DNA of 64,000 nucleotides from Acanthochlamys bracteata (taxonomy: Eukaryota; Streptophyta; Magnoliopsida; Pandanales; Velloziaceae), in contig CM034138.1 in assembly GCA_019914995.1 (NCBI GenBank), positions 5,095,903-5,159,902 on the forward strand. The letters are read 5' to 3'. The notes under the pieces are model-generated. The model was not told the DNA's origin. It saw only the letters and a program-made list of their open reading frames with translations, and ran no database searches. A program made the translations under genes and the position numbers. Below, one piece after another: positions 1 through 11,811 of this stretch (its first letter is position 1; every line of letters begins with the position of its first letter).

Positions 1-1468
1 GTTGCAGCACCGCAATCATAGTTCTTTGATGGTTTCTATGTAACATCCATATAACTGGTATTGAACCATATCTAATAGTTTATATCTTAGTCATGTAACA
101 TAAGTCTTCAGTTGTACGAGGTGAAATTTAATTCTCATGAAAAACAGCGCACGCTTAAAAAATTCAATGGTCACAAAGCAGTATGATGTCAGCCTTAATT
201 CTCATTAAAAATTATCTTACATATGATTAGGAGTTATAGAAGTAAAAAGGGGAAAGATGTAGTTATTGCAACCGTTGTGGTATTGCCAATACAACTTAAT
301 CACTGATAACATTTTGTCTAATTCCTCCTCTGTAAAGTTTGACTTGCCCTTAAAAGTGAATAGTTTATTCATACTATCTTGATTCATCTCTATCTAGTTG
401 GATATGACCACGTCATAAGTCTTGCAGTTTATAGTTAGGTTTGAACAATCTGTGTGCTTAGGCTAACAAATTTGAACAATATTGTTTATGTATGAAGAGG
501 GATGAGCTGAAGTTTCTTAGGCTTGGTGGTGTGTTCTCTTTATTTGCAGGGTAATGCTGTAAATTGCTGAGGGCATCTTGCATGTTCTGTTAACCACTTG
601 CTATTGCTGTTTGCTTGTTTCTTCTTGCTAAGCATCGTATCTCTTCTTTCTGTTACTGTAACAGTCTCTTTTTTTTGGATTTTTTTGGGCTGCCATGGTG
701 CATATTATTTATTCAAGTTCAATAAAGTGGGTAGAGCACGATCCTTACTTGGTGTGTTTCGCAGATACAGATGGTGCTATATAATGAGTGGATTCCTTCG
801 CACGTTCTTTCTTGTAGTTACTTTTCTTGTTTCATGTTTGCAATGTATCTACTTAATGAGTGTTTCGGCACAGCAGTTGCTTGACGTTGAGTGTTGAGGT
901 AAGAATTTCTGAAGTTCCTTTAATATGGTGGACTATTTAGGTTTGGTGTTTCTTTTTACACGAAGATATATGCAATTGCAACTTCATAGTTTTTATTACA
1001 CTATCTGTATTTTCTAATTCATACATATGGTTTTATTGGCTTATAGTTTTGCTACTAATTTCAGGAATCTGGTTTACAGTGAACCTTTGAACTGCTAGAG
1101 ACAGTAGACAATGTTGATTGTAATACGTTATTGATATATGTAGAACTGATTGTATTAAGGAAGCTGCATTTAAATATATTCCTTCTTGGTCTTATGTTCG
1201 GTCAGTTCTTAGAGATACGGGAAAAGCTGTATAGCAGTAAAGGAGATTTCTTTATTCCTCCGCTTCTAAGATTTTTTTCTTTTCCTTGTTGAAGAGCTTG
1301 TATCTTCATGTTAGATTTTTTCTTTTCCTTTCTGCAGGGAACTAACTTCATTTCACACTATCTTTATACAGGAAGAACCAACTGCAGGAAAGTGATGGTA
1401 AACATCTGCCCTCAGGTGCCAGGTGAAGTTTGTTTTAGTGCTGTTGCACGGTATGGATTCAAGTCTCT

Positions 1469-1670
1469 GGTACCAGTTCTTTTGAATTCAAGTCTTGATA
1501 TGATTTATCAATTTCAAGAATAATTTTACACATGTACCATCAGTTCAAGTGAATGGAATGGATCAAGTTGTATGTTTTGATTTAGTCTCAAAAAGCCAGC
1601 ACCCACCTTCTAAAGAGTATTGCAAGAATGTGGATATTTTCTCGATGGAATTAGAAGCTGTAATTTTGAG
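1469..1670 (+). pseudogene. Decayed exon of a SCAB-like coiled-coil protein gene, unit A, internally deleted
   Basis: The 3' part reads VLQECGYFLDGIRSCNFE when the frame is chosen as in the sister copies at 6800-6873 and 10,850-10,927. It ends in 'attttgag' followed by a gt splice donor at 1671. From memory, this resembles the Ig-like exon (..LQACGYSINGTTSCNFE..) of plant coiled-coil proteins related to SCAB1, a stomatal actin-binding protein. The 5' part (1525-1610) aligns with the start of the long exon in units B and C. Here the text runs directly from 'acccaccttctaaaga' into 'gagtattgcaag', so about 360 bases of the exon present in unit B are missing. It cannot encode a working protein. 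Confidence 0.45.
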
Positions 1671-2298
1671 GTATATGGCAATCCTGTTTCTAAATAATTA
1701 CCATTACTTTGAAAAACATTTCTTTACTGAATTTATTAATGATAATCTTATCTTTCATTGCCATAGTGTGTTCGATACCTTGTGCATTTGTGTTCCATAA
1801 ATTGTTTGAAGGTATATCTTCTGAAACTCGTATTAAAAGCTTGTACACCATTTGGATTAGGAGCCATTTGTTATTGAAGTCCAAGCCCTCAGTTAAAAAT
1901 ATATATATATACTAAAATATCTTGCCACATTCTGTTTATGTATCCTTTTGCAATTAGTGTTCCGTGCTCCTTCAATAAAATAAAAGGTTAAATGCTGAAA
2001 AAAAGCAGCAGTAATAGATGTAACAGATGGAATTGAAGTGAAGTGCAAGGCTGTGCTATTTAATTATATCCAGGACCCACTTGGCTTATTTACCTTATTG
2101 TAATGCTTTGTTATACTTAATATGAACTAATAAGCTTCAGCAAACAAAATATAGTCCATTAGCAGGTCAGTGATATTTCTCTATGTTCTGATATTGTCTT
2201 GATCTTTATGTATATTTTGCTCTGGATACTACTATGCTGTTTTTATAATGAAAACAGTTTTCAGTATCAATCTTCCTCTCTGAAGCAGAATTTTTCTT

Positions 2299-2480
2299 GT
2301 GGTCAGTCTAGCAGGCATTGCTAAAAACAGGCCTGCTCGCTACAATCATATTTTGTTTAGATTGCTTGTGCTTGACTCCAATCTCCGAACTCTAAAGAGA
2401 AGTAACCACCCTGGTATCCACTTTGCTTTACGAATAGCTTTCTGGTTTTTGAGGTGTATGCATCCTTCAATCGTTAAGGT
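2299..2480 (+). other. Unidentified exon-like open segment in unit A
   Basis: The frame is open for about 60 codons, with a coding-like composition (..RYNHILFRLLVLDSNLRT.. then ..IAFWFLRCMHPSIVK). It stops being coding-like at a good donor, 'gttaag|gtaaga', at 2481. I do not recognise the protein. It lies on the same strand as the SCAB-like exon remnant about 630 bases upstream, so it may be a further exon of the same dead gene or of a neighbouring one. No matching copy was obvious to me in units B or C. This could also be chance. Confidence 0.25.
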
Positions 2481-3798
2481 AAGACCTTTGGTTCTTCTCC
2501 TGTACTGCAGTTATTGCAATGTTTCCTTTAGTATAGTCTCTATTATTTATTCCTGCAATACAATTCTCACAGTTATGCGTCTGTATTGGGTAGTTACTTC
2601 ATGTAACTTTACTTTGCATCTGGTGGTATGACCTGTTGGTCCCTCCTTTGTGTTAAGTCCAGTTTCCAGGGTTTTTTTTTGGTTGAATTCTTGTTCTAGC
2701 TAATATGTCCAAGCTCTTTCTCCCTCTCTTCTTTCTTGGTTTCTATCTTTGATTCTTTTTGCAGTTCTTTCTTACTTTCTTTCCTTGCAGTAGAATTGTT
2801 TAGCTTTCTGTTATTCGAACTATATTTGCTGAAGATTGTGTCCTTTCTTCTCTTTATACAGCATCGTTTCAGATTTCAAGGTACCAATGCATTTGTAGTG
2901 ATAAACAAATGAACTACAACCAATATGAATCTTATTTCATGCTAATAAAGTACACAGCAAACTGTAGGCCAGGGACTAGTATGAAATCAATGGAATCCAA
3001 ATGAGCTTTCGAATTTTCACGGATCAAATAAAGGGTTACTAGAAGTTCAAAAATCACTTGAGTTCTTACCTAATTGTTTATGTATGGTTTGTTGCAATAT
3101 TAGTTCTAACATCTCGTCAGATGTTAATCCATAAGTGGATTTTCTGATGTTCGCCCCATACTAGAATGACTTAGGACATAATAATTACAGAAAACATCTT
3201 CAGTATTTCACTTTTCAAAGGCATGCCTGGGTTTTTGGAAATGTGCTGATGCTAGGAAACCTTTTCTATGAAGTTTTTCAAATTTGTCATAGTTTGTAGC
3301 TTTAGACAAACTGATAGCTTTTGCTTTTGCATTGTGTGGCATATTGTGCCTTCATCTTCTTTAATGACATAATTTGAAGTCATTGCTTTGTTTTTTCCCC
3401 ACAATATTCTAGTCGAGAGACAAGCTAATGAGTTTTGCATTCCATGAATAATGGGGAAGCAACTGAGCAAGTAAACGACAAATGTAACTGCTGTCAAGAA
3501 GTACTGAATGTAACTTCATGATATAAGACCTTCTAAGGTAGCATCCAGTTTTGCATTATTTAATAATGATTGGAAAATTGCTTCTATTTTCTAAGGTGGT
3601 TGTTACTTTACTTTCTAATTGCATCAGGATGATCTAGCTTCTCACAAATTATCTCGTCTGGATTTTTGACGAGGAAGAGGCCCGCCAGTCAAGTTAATGA
3701 CAGTTCTATGTTTGTGAAGAGACGCTATTGAAAAGGCAAGGCTTGATCCATCTGTAATTTAAGCTAAGCCTAGTTTAATGGTTTCAGACTTTGTGCAG

Positions 3799-3879
3799 GA
3801 AGAAGATGCTGATGGTGTTACAGTCAATGATTACATTCCTGAAGCAGCTATTGTTGATAGTGGCTTGAGCACTGTGTAG
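3799..3879 (+). other. Unidentified terminal exon-like segment in unit A
   Basis: A 27-codon open segment starts right after 'ctttgtgcag' (a plausible acceptor) and ends in TAG at 3877-3879. The reading is acidic (EEDADGV.. ..AAIVDSGLSTV) and looks like a protein C-terminus. Just upstream (3650-3745) another open stretch reads TRKRPASQVNDSSMFVKRRY followed by a stop. The family is not recognised. The segment sits about 80 bases before the block that is duplicated in unit C. Confidence 0.25.
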
Positions 3880-6361
3880 ATAAGATGATTTGAATGATTG
3901 GTTTCTCTGGAAGAAGCAGGAAACAGACGTGTAAAATAGCTGGAGATTCTCGTTTCAAATATTAGCTGCTTCATGGCTTTTAATTGATGATTGTTGTTTA
4001 TATGGTTTGCTACTGGTATAACTTTTCAGATTGCTATATATCAAGAAGTGGAGGAACAGCTATGTTCTTGAGTTGATAAGTCATCACTGATATTCGTCAA
4101 AGTGGATAGTTATTGCTACACTCTTACTTCCTGAACTGGTTGCTGTAGCTCTTTGAAATCATTACTAGGTAACTCTACTTTGAATGTTACATTTTCTTTT
4201 TTGTTAAATCCTTGTTTGAAGAACATTTATATTTCATTTTTCTTGATACGCTAAGTGACTTCCACTTGTTGATTAATATTTTTCTTGTTTGGAGTATCTT
4301 TTGAGATGTCCAATGGACTTAACATTTAGTCAGTGCATACTGACGCTTTAAGTTGACCATCTTATTTGTCTTTGAAACATGTGGTTACTCTGATAGTTTT
4401 ACTGTGATGATTACTAGTGAGAGAAAAAATAGAAACCAGGTACATGTTGCCATTTTGCATGGACTCAAAGGAGATTTCTCATTATTATTTGGATGGCGAC
4501 AATAATATCTAGTTAGGATGCATGGCTGGATTTTTGTTTGAATCTTTAAGTCAGATTAGTGTTTGGTGAACATCCACCATCAGTTGCTCGGGGAGATTTA
4601 GTTTTGTTTTATTTTACAGATAAATTCTTCATCCTACTTTTGGCTTGCAATCATCTTCATTAACCAGCAGGAGACAATGATAATGAACATCTGCCAGCAG
4701 TTGCCATGGGAGTTTTGCTCTTTGTAACAGATAAGTTCTTGATCTTGCTTTTAGCTTTCATTTGTCTTCTTTGAGTTTGCCTAGAATTAAAGATCATATT
4801 TAATAAAATAATTTTACCTTATCAAATCTTGATAGTGTTGTATGGTCTCGGCAAGTATGTTATATGCAGCAATATTTTTGCTTTTTCTTTTTTCTTGTCA
4901 AGCTCTATAGCAATTAAAATAGGCAATGTCATAGTTCTGTAGTTACTTGGTTTTGCTTCATAATGCAATAATAAGGGGAGATTGTTCGCTTGTTTTTGGT
5001 AGTAATTAGATTATAGTGTGAGATCAAGTGTCATTCACATAGTATTTTGTATATCTTGATATGTCCGTTACATTTCTGAGCAAAACATATAACAATCCCG
5101 TTATATAAATTTCTGGTTGTATTCTGTTTCACCTTCTGAGGCCGTTTTTGTGCTAATATTTTGCTCTCAACTTCAGGAAAAGAACTTGTGTTGGGCCTTC
5201 GTTGAATTTTTGGATGAAATAGGTTAGTGTGTGCAAACCCGTAGCAGTAATCTGTGTTCTTTTAAACTTAAAATTGGTCTGCAATTCCTTAATTATCGTT
5301 GCGTTGTCAATTCTTAACATGAATGTATGATGTTGCCTAAACCTTGAGTACATACGTAACTTGCAGATCAAAAACAAATCTGTAAGAATAACATATTGCA
5401 TACAAAAATAGATTTGTTCCATGGACATTGCATAGTCAGGAAAATTAGGTCTACTGTTGTTAGGCTTTTTGTCTGCATGGAATTAGCATAATTAGCTTCT
5501 TTGGTTCAATAATTAGAAGTAAGCTTATAGATTATAATACAGTATATCTCTGCTGTCTTAATGTCTTTTTCTGCATTAATTTTGGAAGTTCTCTATATTA
5601 CTGATGTTTTGGGCACTCTAGTCATTGCTCTTTGATTTCTTATCCATATGATTGATTATCAATCCTATCTGATAGTTCATATACTGCTAAGTAACCTTAT
5701 TTTTCTCTTGTATAAGGTGAATTTTAATCCTCATGAAAAAATATGGATGTTAAGAAATTCAATGGTCAGAAAGCAGTAGAATCCCTGTTCAAATTACCGT
5801 TTGTATATATGGCTTGGAGTTAAAAGAAAAAGGGCAAGTGGTAGGTGTTGCGATCATTCTTGTTATTGCCAATTCACCTTAACCACCGATCCTGATTTAT
5901 GTAGTTTCTCTTCTCCATGCTGTTGAATTTTACTCGACCTGAAATGTGAAACTTTATCCATGTCCGAATTCAATTCTATCTGGTTGGGTTTTATGCTTTC
6001 CCTCCATCCTATCTCTTCTTTGGTCTTTTTCCTTCCTTTTTAGTAACATGACAATTTTTTTTATTCGTGAAAATTTTTTAGGCAATCTTGAGCACCTGAT
6101 TTTGATATTAGATATAGGGCTTAGACCAATCACTCGTTGATTTGTTTTGCACATAGGGAAGGTGTTGTTCAAGAGAAAGCTGACTATGAGAGGCCTTAAC
6201 TAGTCAAAATCGTCATTCTACACAATCCCTTTCTTTTCCTTCTTTTTTATTTCTTGCAAATTATCGTTTAAAAAGGTTTTCACGTGTGCATTTTTTTCTT
6301 TGTCTATTTTACCAGTTGTTATGAATTCAAGTCTTGATATGATTTATCAACCTCAGAATAA

Positions 6362-6873
6362 TTTACACATGAAGCATCTGTTCAAGTAAATCGAATCGAT
6401 GAAGTTGTATGGTTTCATTAGACTCAAGAAGCACCCACCTTCTAAAGATTTGGTGAGAAGTAATAATGTTATTGAGTCTTAGGCAGCTGGTATAGCATGG
6501 CACTGTGAACATTCAGTGGTCCTACAAGCTCTCAGTACTTGTCACCAGTACTAGAAGTGCCTACTATGATTTGCTTTGAGTAAAAGAAGAGCCTACCAGT
6601 ACTTGTGGAGTCTGGGCCTCGATGATTAGAAGAACCTACCATTATTTGCCACCAATAAAGCCACCTATGCATGATGGTTTTTCGTTGACTATACTTCCTG
6701 CATATTAACAGATGGTTTCTCAAAAAATCTCCAAAATATCCTTCCTTCTAAAAAAGCTTCTTATAATAAGCACTCCCAAACGTCGCTTACAAATTGCAGG
6801 TGAACCATTTCCGGGAAGAGTATTGCAGGCATGACGATATTCTTTCTATGGAATTACCACCTGTAATTTTGAG
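6362..6873 (+). pseudogene. Decayed SCAB-like coiled-coil protein exon, unit B
   Basis: This long exon remnant aligns with 10,465-10,927 of unit C. Near its 3' end the frame reads QIAGEPFPGRVLQA, then a TGA, then RYSFYGITTCNFE. I recall this as a conserved block (ELQIxGEPFPGxxLQACGYS..) in plant coiled-coil proteins with a SCAB-like Ig fold. The 5' half has several in-frame stops. The donor after the exon has changed from gt (units A and C) to tt at 6874-6875. About 6740-6782 the text ('aaaaaagcttcttataataagcactcccaaacg') also resembles one end of the MITE family described elsewhere in the window, so a MITE scar may lie inside. The copy is non-functional. Confidence 0.5.
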
Positions 6874-7284
6874 TTATATAGCAATCCTGTTTCTGTAATA
6901 ATTAGAAGAACTGTGAAGAACATCTCTCTTGAATTTACTAGTGATTATCTTTCATTGCCATAGTGTGTATGGTACCTTGTAGATGGTTCCGTAAATTATA
7001 TTGAAGGTATATCTTTTGAAACTCTTATTACAAGCATGTTAGTTTAATTAACAGTTCTTCAAATCATTCCTTGAAACTATTTTACACACTATTCTAATTT
7101 TGAAATGGTTTTCAGTAGACACAACATTGTCTTTGTTCTCTTGTCTTTTGGTGCTTTCTCAAGTCGAGTCTATCTTATAGGATGTCAGGCATCTAAATAC
7201 GGCCCTACAGATGTGATTATTGACTCCCATAGGCTAGATGACAAAACGATGATTAAAGTACCAAACTGTTTTTTATTTTCCCAG

Positions 7285-7386
7285 CAATGCAAAAGAATTA
7301 TTTGATCTATTCCTCCCGTTTGATGAACCACAACCAAAATATCAACTGTTTGGTGATTCTGTTGTAGGATTGTCCCTCCTGACAAA
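7285..7386 (+). other. Unidentified 102-bp exon with consensus splice sites, unit B
   Basis: An open 34-codon segment is bounded by 'ttttcccag' on the left and a perfect GTAAGT donor on the right. It reads NAKELFDLFLPFDEPQPKYQ and then ..LFGDSVVGLSLLTK. Amino-acid composition and splice sites both look like a genuine exon. The family is not recognised. The stretch just before it (7185-7270) also reads openly (..YGPTDVIIDSHRLDDKT..) and may be the preceding exon. There is no evidence that the whole gene is intact. Confidence 0.35.
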
Positions 7387-8419
7387 GTAAGTTGCTAGGG
7401 CTAATCCTTCCAGATCAATTGAATTTTATATTGATAACCTTCAATACTTTGTGTCCTCTTTCTAGTGGTTTAACTTGCCAATTCTAATGCTTCAAAATAT
7501 ATGATGTTGACATGCAGTTGGTAAGTAAGACTGCATTAAGTCACAAGTGTGTTAAGATATGATATGCAAATTGCCTAATGTATCTTGTTGTTTTTATTTA
7601 CTGAATATTTAAATAATTAACTTGTCACTTTTTTCGTTAGCATAGTATGTGGTTGCTTTTTGGGGAATAACATCTCAAGTCATCTTGGATGGTTAGTGTG
7701 CTTTAACGTTCATCTTGAATTGCTTTTGTCCTATAAGTTCTTGATTCTGTTTTCCTATTCATTTAACGTTCGATGTTCATCCTGTTTTGTATTTGAAATA
7801 GCATTTAACTGAATGTTGTTACCTTACAGTGGTTGGTACGGATTTATGCTATATTTGGATCTATGCTATATTCGAATATGTTATATGTTTTGTGATAGGT
7901 TTTCCTTCTTATCTTAAGCTGTCTAGTAATTTGAAATGGTGATATCGTGCTTTTCTAGTTACTGACTTTTTGTCCATGTTATGGGAGGAGGAGATTTATT
8001 CATTTGCATTTGGATCTGCATCAGATGATTGAGAGTGATTTGCCATGACCCTAGAATTCAGTACGTGTTGATATCTTGGTCTGATTTCATAGACAATAAA
8101 AATTAAGGTCGCTCTACGTAATTTTATGCTATTTTTGGAACTCCAGTATTCCCTTTCACTTTTTCAAGTGTTCCGTAGAGTCCCCTTCATACATGGCAAC
8201 ATATGTCATCGCATCTCCCTATTTGTTATTCCACTATCATTATTTCTCTTTTCCGCAAAATGGTTTTATTGTCTTACTGTTTAAAAGAAGCTGAATTTCA
8301 ATAATAGTCCTGCAAGATCTTTTATTAATTTATTTTGTTCTTAGTTTAGTTTGTTCTGTCTTTTAATACTCCTATCATGTCATTTTTTAATAACGTCTCA
8401 TCCTTACCCATTTATTCAG

Positions 8420-8488
8420 AAGTTGGAGTCACTGCTAGGGACTGCTTTTGCGTTACTGCTACCTGATGTGTTACAATTTGCATCACAG
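8420..8488 (+). other. Unidentified 69-bp micro-exon, unit B
   Basis: This 23-codon open segment lies between 'tttattcag' and a gtgtgt donor. It reads KLESLLGTAFALLLPDV followed by LQFASQ. It is in phase at both ends (length divisible by three). The protein is not recognised. It may belong with the segment at 7285-7386. Confidence 0.3.
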
Positions 8489-10464
8489 GTGTGTTGCATC
8501 ATCATTATATCTTTTCTTTTATTGTTTTACGATCTGTTTTATCTAACCTTTCTTCTTTTAGTGTTTCTATTGTAGGACGTTGAGGTACTCTATATTGTAT
8601 TCTTAAAGATATAGAAAAATTCTAATAGAAGTCAAGAAGGCTTCTTTCTTCTTCTTCTTATCTAAGAGGTTTTCTTTTCCTTGTTTGAAAATTTTATATG
8701 TTTATGTTAATTAAGTGTTTTTTTTTTTTTTTGTAGGAAATTGGCTAGATTCTAGACTCTTATATAGTAGGAACCAGCAATAGGAAAGTGATGCAGAACA
8801 TTCGCCATCAGTCGAGAGACAATGTTTTGTTCTGTTTCACAGATAAGTTTTTAATATCATTAACGGTTTTCACTTATCTTCTTTGAAATTGGTCCCCTTG
8901 ATTTATATATGAGATTACATTTTAAATGATATTTGCTACGTGTAGGACAGCGAGCGTGCTGCATAGTGTGATTTATCTCATCAGTAAATTTCTTGTGATT
9001 AATGGAGTTGCAGTATATTCTATTTACACTTTTCCGAATTTTCTTAGAGGCACTTTTGTGCTGATTGTTTTGCTCTTAATTTCAGGAAAACAACTTGTAA
9101 AGGACCTTCTAGACGGATCGAGAGAGAAGAATTGTTGGATGAGTTAGGTTAATGATGTTGAAATCTTTAGTGGTACTCTGTGATCTTTCAACTAAAACTT
9201 GGACTGCATGTGACTAATCATTGTTACGTTGTTAATTCTTGAAGGAGAAGTATCTTATTTCGTGCAACAAGGGTACATGGGTAGCGCAGAGATAAAGTAC
9301 AAACTTCGAATAAGGTGGTTGCATTCATGATTAGATTTATTCCATGGAGATTGCATAGTCAAGACAATTAGCTCTACTATATGAGTGGTTTTTTGTCAGT
9401 ATTGGACTTGACGTAATTAGCTTTTTCCTATACATATCCAAATGCAAGTGGAACTTCATGCTATGGTCTATTGGAATTACTTTGGGCTAAAAATTAGACA
9501 TTGTGTAGATTAAATACAGACTATCCTCTACTGTCTTAATGTCCATTTTCTCCATGCATTTGTGAGATTACCTGTATTCCTGACATAGTTGGCAGCGCAG
9601 TCATGCGTCTTTGATTGTTTATATATAGCATCCATTATGATTGATGTTATATCCCATCCAGTAGTTCATATCCTGTTCATGTAATGTTGTATTTCTCTTG
9701 TATAAGGTGAATTTTAATTCTCATGAAAAAGGTGAAGTAATTTAATGGTTGAAGAGCAGTAGAATCCACATTTGGATTACCATATGTTTATATGCTTAGG
9801 ATGAAAAAGAAAAAAGGGGCAAGCAGTAGTTATTGCAATCATTCTTGTTATTGCCAACATACTTTAATCAGGAACTCCAAGTGTTGAATTTTAACTTGGC
9901 CTTAAAGATGAAACTTTATCCTTTGTGTCTGATGAACTGTATGTTGTAGGATTGTATGCATTTCCTCCTTCATATCTCATCTTTCTTTTTGTACCCTGAC
10001 AAGGCCTTTAAAATAGCATCTCTAGGCATTTTTGTTTTGAAGTTCAATACATGACATAGAGTTGCAACCCTAATTGATTTGTTTTACAGATAGATAATGC
10101 TATGTCAAGTGGGTTTAGTCATTACTTTGTTTCCTTCATATTTTCAACACATGCAGTCTCCAATTTCATTCCCCCTATATCGCTCAAGCGCAAGCTGACT
10201 GTGCGAAGCCTTAACAAATTAAATTCATGACCTTATCCAAGTGTTCTGGCTGTCAAAAATATGGACCAAGATGCAATTTAAAGAGGCTACCTATCTTTGA
10301 GCTGGTAGATTCGATTGTATGTTCCCTTTCTTTTACATTTTTTCTTGAAATATTGTCTTTAACAAAAGATTGCACATCCATTTTTTACTTTGAAAATTAT
10401 TAATTCTTATGTTCTCATGTTTTCATATGCCTTATCCAACTCAGGAATAAGTTTACACATGAAC

Positions 10465-10927
10465 ATCATCTCAAGTGAATCAAATTGATCAAGTTGCAGG
10501 GTTCCATTTGGACTCAACAAGTCAGCACCCATCTTGTTTTAAAGATTTGGTGATAAGCAACGAGGTGAATGAGCCTGAAGCAGCTGGTACACAGCATGGG
10601 TGGGAAGATGGCATTCAATGGGGTCCTGCAAGCTCTCGGCGCATACCATTTGGGCATGATGATCCTAATACCTACCATCATTTGTCACTGGTACTTGAAG
10701 AGCCTAATTCATTTTCTAAAGGTAGTTATAACTCTTCTGGAGTGTGATAGAATGAATTGGCCTCTGCATGATGGTCTTGCATTGACTCTAATTCCTGCAT
10801 ATCCAACGCTCCAGAAGATGATCCTCTTCCACAAATAGTGGAATTGCAAATTGCAGGTGAAGGGTTTCCAAGAGAGTATTGCATTCATGTAGATATCCTG
10901 TTACTGGAACTACCACCTAACTTTGAG
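10465..10927 (+). pseudogene. Decayed long exon of a SCAB-like coiled-coil protein gene, unit C
   Basis: The first 90 codons are open (VNQIDQVAGFHLDSTSQHPS.. to ..LEEPNSFSKGSYNSSGV). The same frame then continues through TGA and TAG (10,745-10,750) and a further TGA into PEDDPLPQIVELQIAGEGFP. After that a one-base loss shifts the frame, and the conserved Cys-Arg-Tyr..Gly-Thr-Thr block can only be read in the next frame. The exon ends at 10,927 before a gt donor. The ELQIAGE..FP block is what I recognise from plant coiled-coil, SCAB-like Ig proteins; such proteins are thought to bind actin. Three stops and a frameshift make this a pseudogene. The upstream part is low in conservation and not diagnostic. 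Confidence 0.5.
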
Positions 10928-11151
10928 GTATCTAGCAATCCTGTTTCTATGCTAGTTAGTAGAACTGCGAAAAACATTTCCTGGTTGAACTTATTAATAA
11001 CATCTTTCATCACCATAATGGGTTTCAGTACCTTGAAGATGGTTTTATAAATTTTATTGAAGATTAATCTTCTGGAGCTCATAATAAAAAGCTAGTACCT
11101 TTCTTTATAAGGAGCAATTTCGTATAGGTTTCTAATAAATAAATTATATAA

Positions 11152-11228
11152 GGAGCAAAAGAACCAAATTATCTGGTCACAGCTGATGATATTGACCCTT
11201 ATCTTGCATTCATAAAAGGAAGCGAAAG
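11152..11228 (+). pseudogene. Second SCAB-like exon remnant (Ig-fold segment), unit C copy 1
   Basis: The segment reads GAKEPNYLVTADDIDPYLA, a very recognisable block of the plant SCAB1-related Ig module (..GAxxPxYVVTADDVDxxLA..). The frame slips after 'PYLAF', where 'ataaaaggaagcgaaag' fits the expected basic DDRKRK end in another frame. A gt donor follows at 11,229. Together with the exon at 10,465-10,927 this supports the family call. The frame break supports pseudogene status. Confidence 0.5.
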
Positions 11229-11732
11229 GTTGTCAGTTGATGATTCTTATTTTTTATTTTGCTGATTGCCTTGCTTATGCCTGAAAATATATGATGTTGA
11301 CACATTGGTTAGTAAGACTACATAAATCATGTGTGTTAATAAATCACGTGGAGATTGCCACAATGGCCTTTTTATAGTATAAATCTTCCAAGTAGTCCAA
11401 ATAATTCACTTATCTACTGTTTTAGGTATGGGATGTGGTAGCTTTTCCTGGAAGAAGTCTGTCTTAAATAAGGTTAGTGTGCTTTGTTGGTAGTCAACAT
11501 TGTGTACTGGAGCAACTTAGCATTCTTGAAGGTAAAGTAACACCAATTTCGAGTACAATGGTTTTGAAGTTCTAACAAGCACCAACTTTAGACATAGGAA
11601 TGTATCTTGGTTGTATTCATGGTTTTGTTAATTGTATTATGGTAAATCTTCTAGAGCTCGTACTAAAGCTTAGTGTCTTTTCTTTATGAGTAGCTATTCT
11701 TATTATTTTTCAAATAGATGAATCTACCGCAT

Positions 11733-11811
11733 GCCAAAGAATTAAATTATATGGTCATGGCTAATGATATGGACTCTTGCCAAGCAGTCCCCAGATAAAA
11801 AGAAAAGGAAG
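11733..11811 (+). pseudogene. Second SCAB-like exon remnant, unit C copy 2 (local duplicate)
   Basis: This second version of the 11,152 exon lies about 580 bases downstream. It reads AKELNYMVMANDMDSCQAV and ends in 'gataaaaagaaaaggaag' before gt. The introns before both versions also match (11,045-11,130 against 11,625-11,720, sharing 'aatcttct(g/a)gagctc'), so a block of about 600 bases was duplicated in tandem within unit C. It is broken by a stop and drifted codons. Confidence 0.45.

Larger units (their letters stand above)
1..5605 (+). repeat. Repeat unit A of a three-copy decayed gene duplication (left end outside the window)
   Basis: This is the first of three diverged head-to-tail copies. 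Bases 1-310 align with 5610-5900 (unit B) and 9590-9870 (unit C). The shared landmarks are a 'gtgaa(a)tttaattctcatgaaaaa' block near 120, 5716 and 9706, and a 'ggcaag/gggaaag..gttattgca' block about 130 bases later. Base 1 already aligns, so the unit starts outside the window. Its 3957-4560 part closely matches 11880-12480 in unit C, and 5144-5260 matches 9050-9195 at the end of unit B. A short motif around 'gaacatctgccatcagttgc' recurs inside the unit (1403, 4567, 4685). No long open reading frame is present. The unit looks like a dead gene copy with introns, because coding-like islands are flanked by splice-like sites. Confidence 0.6.
5606..9590 (+). repeat. Repeat unit B of the three-copy duplication
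   Basis: This is the second copy. Its opening 300 bases match units A and C, its long exon remnant lies at 6362-6873, and its end (9050-9195) matches 5144-5260 of unit A. Bases 8735-8870 resemble 1300-1450 and 4660-4740 of unit A, around a 'ggaaagtgatg..aacat' core. The pitch from A to B is about 5.6 kb and from B to C about 4.0 kb, so the copies have gained and lost internal blocks. The 600-base block shared by A (3957-4560) and C (11880-12480) is absent or unrecognisable here. Confidence 0.6.

Noticed and set aside
598..897. 99-codon + strand open frame with a hydrophobic translation
   Set aside because: Composition is that of T-rich intron-like text; there is no family resemblance and no counterpart frame in units B or C.
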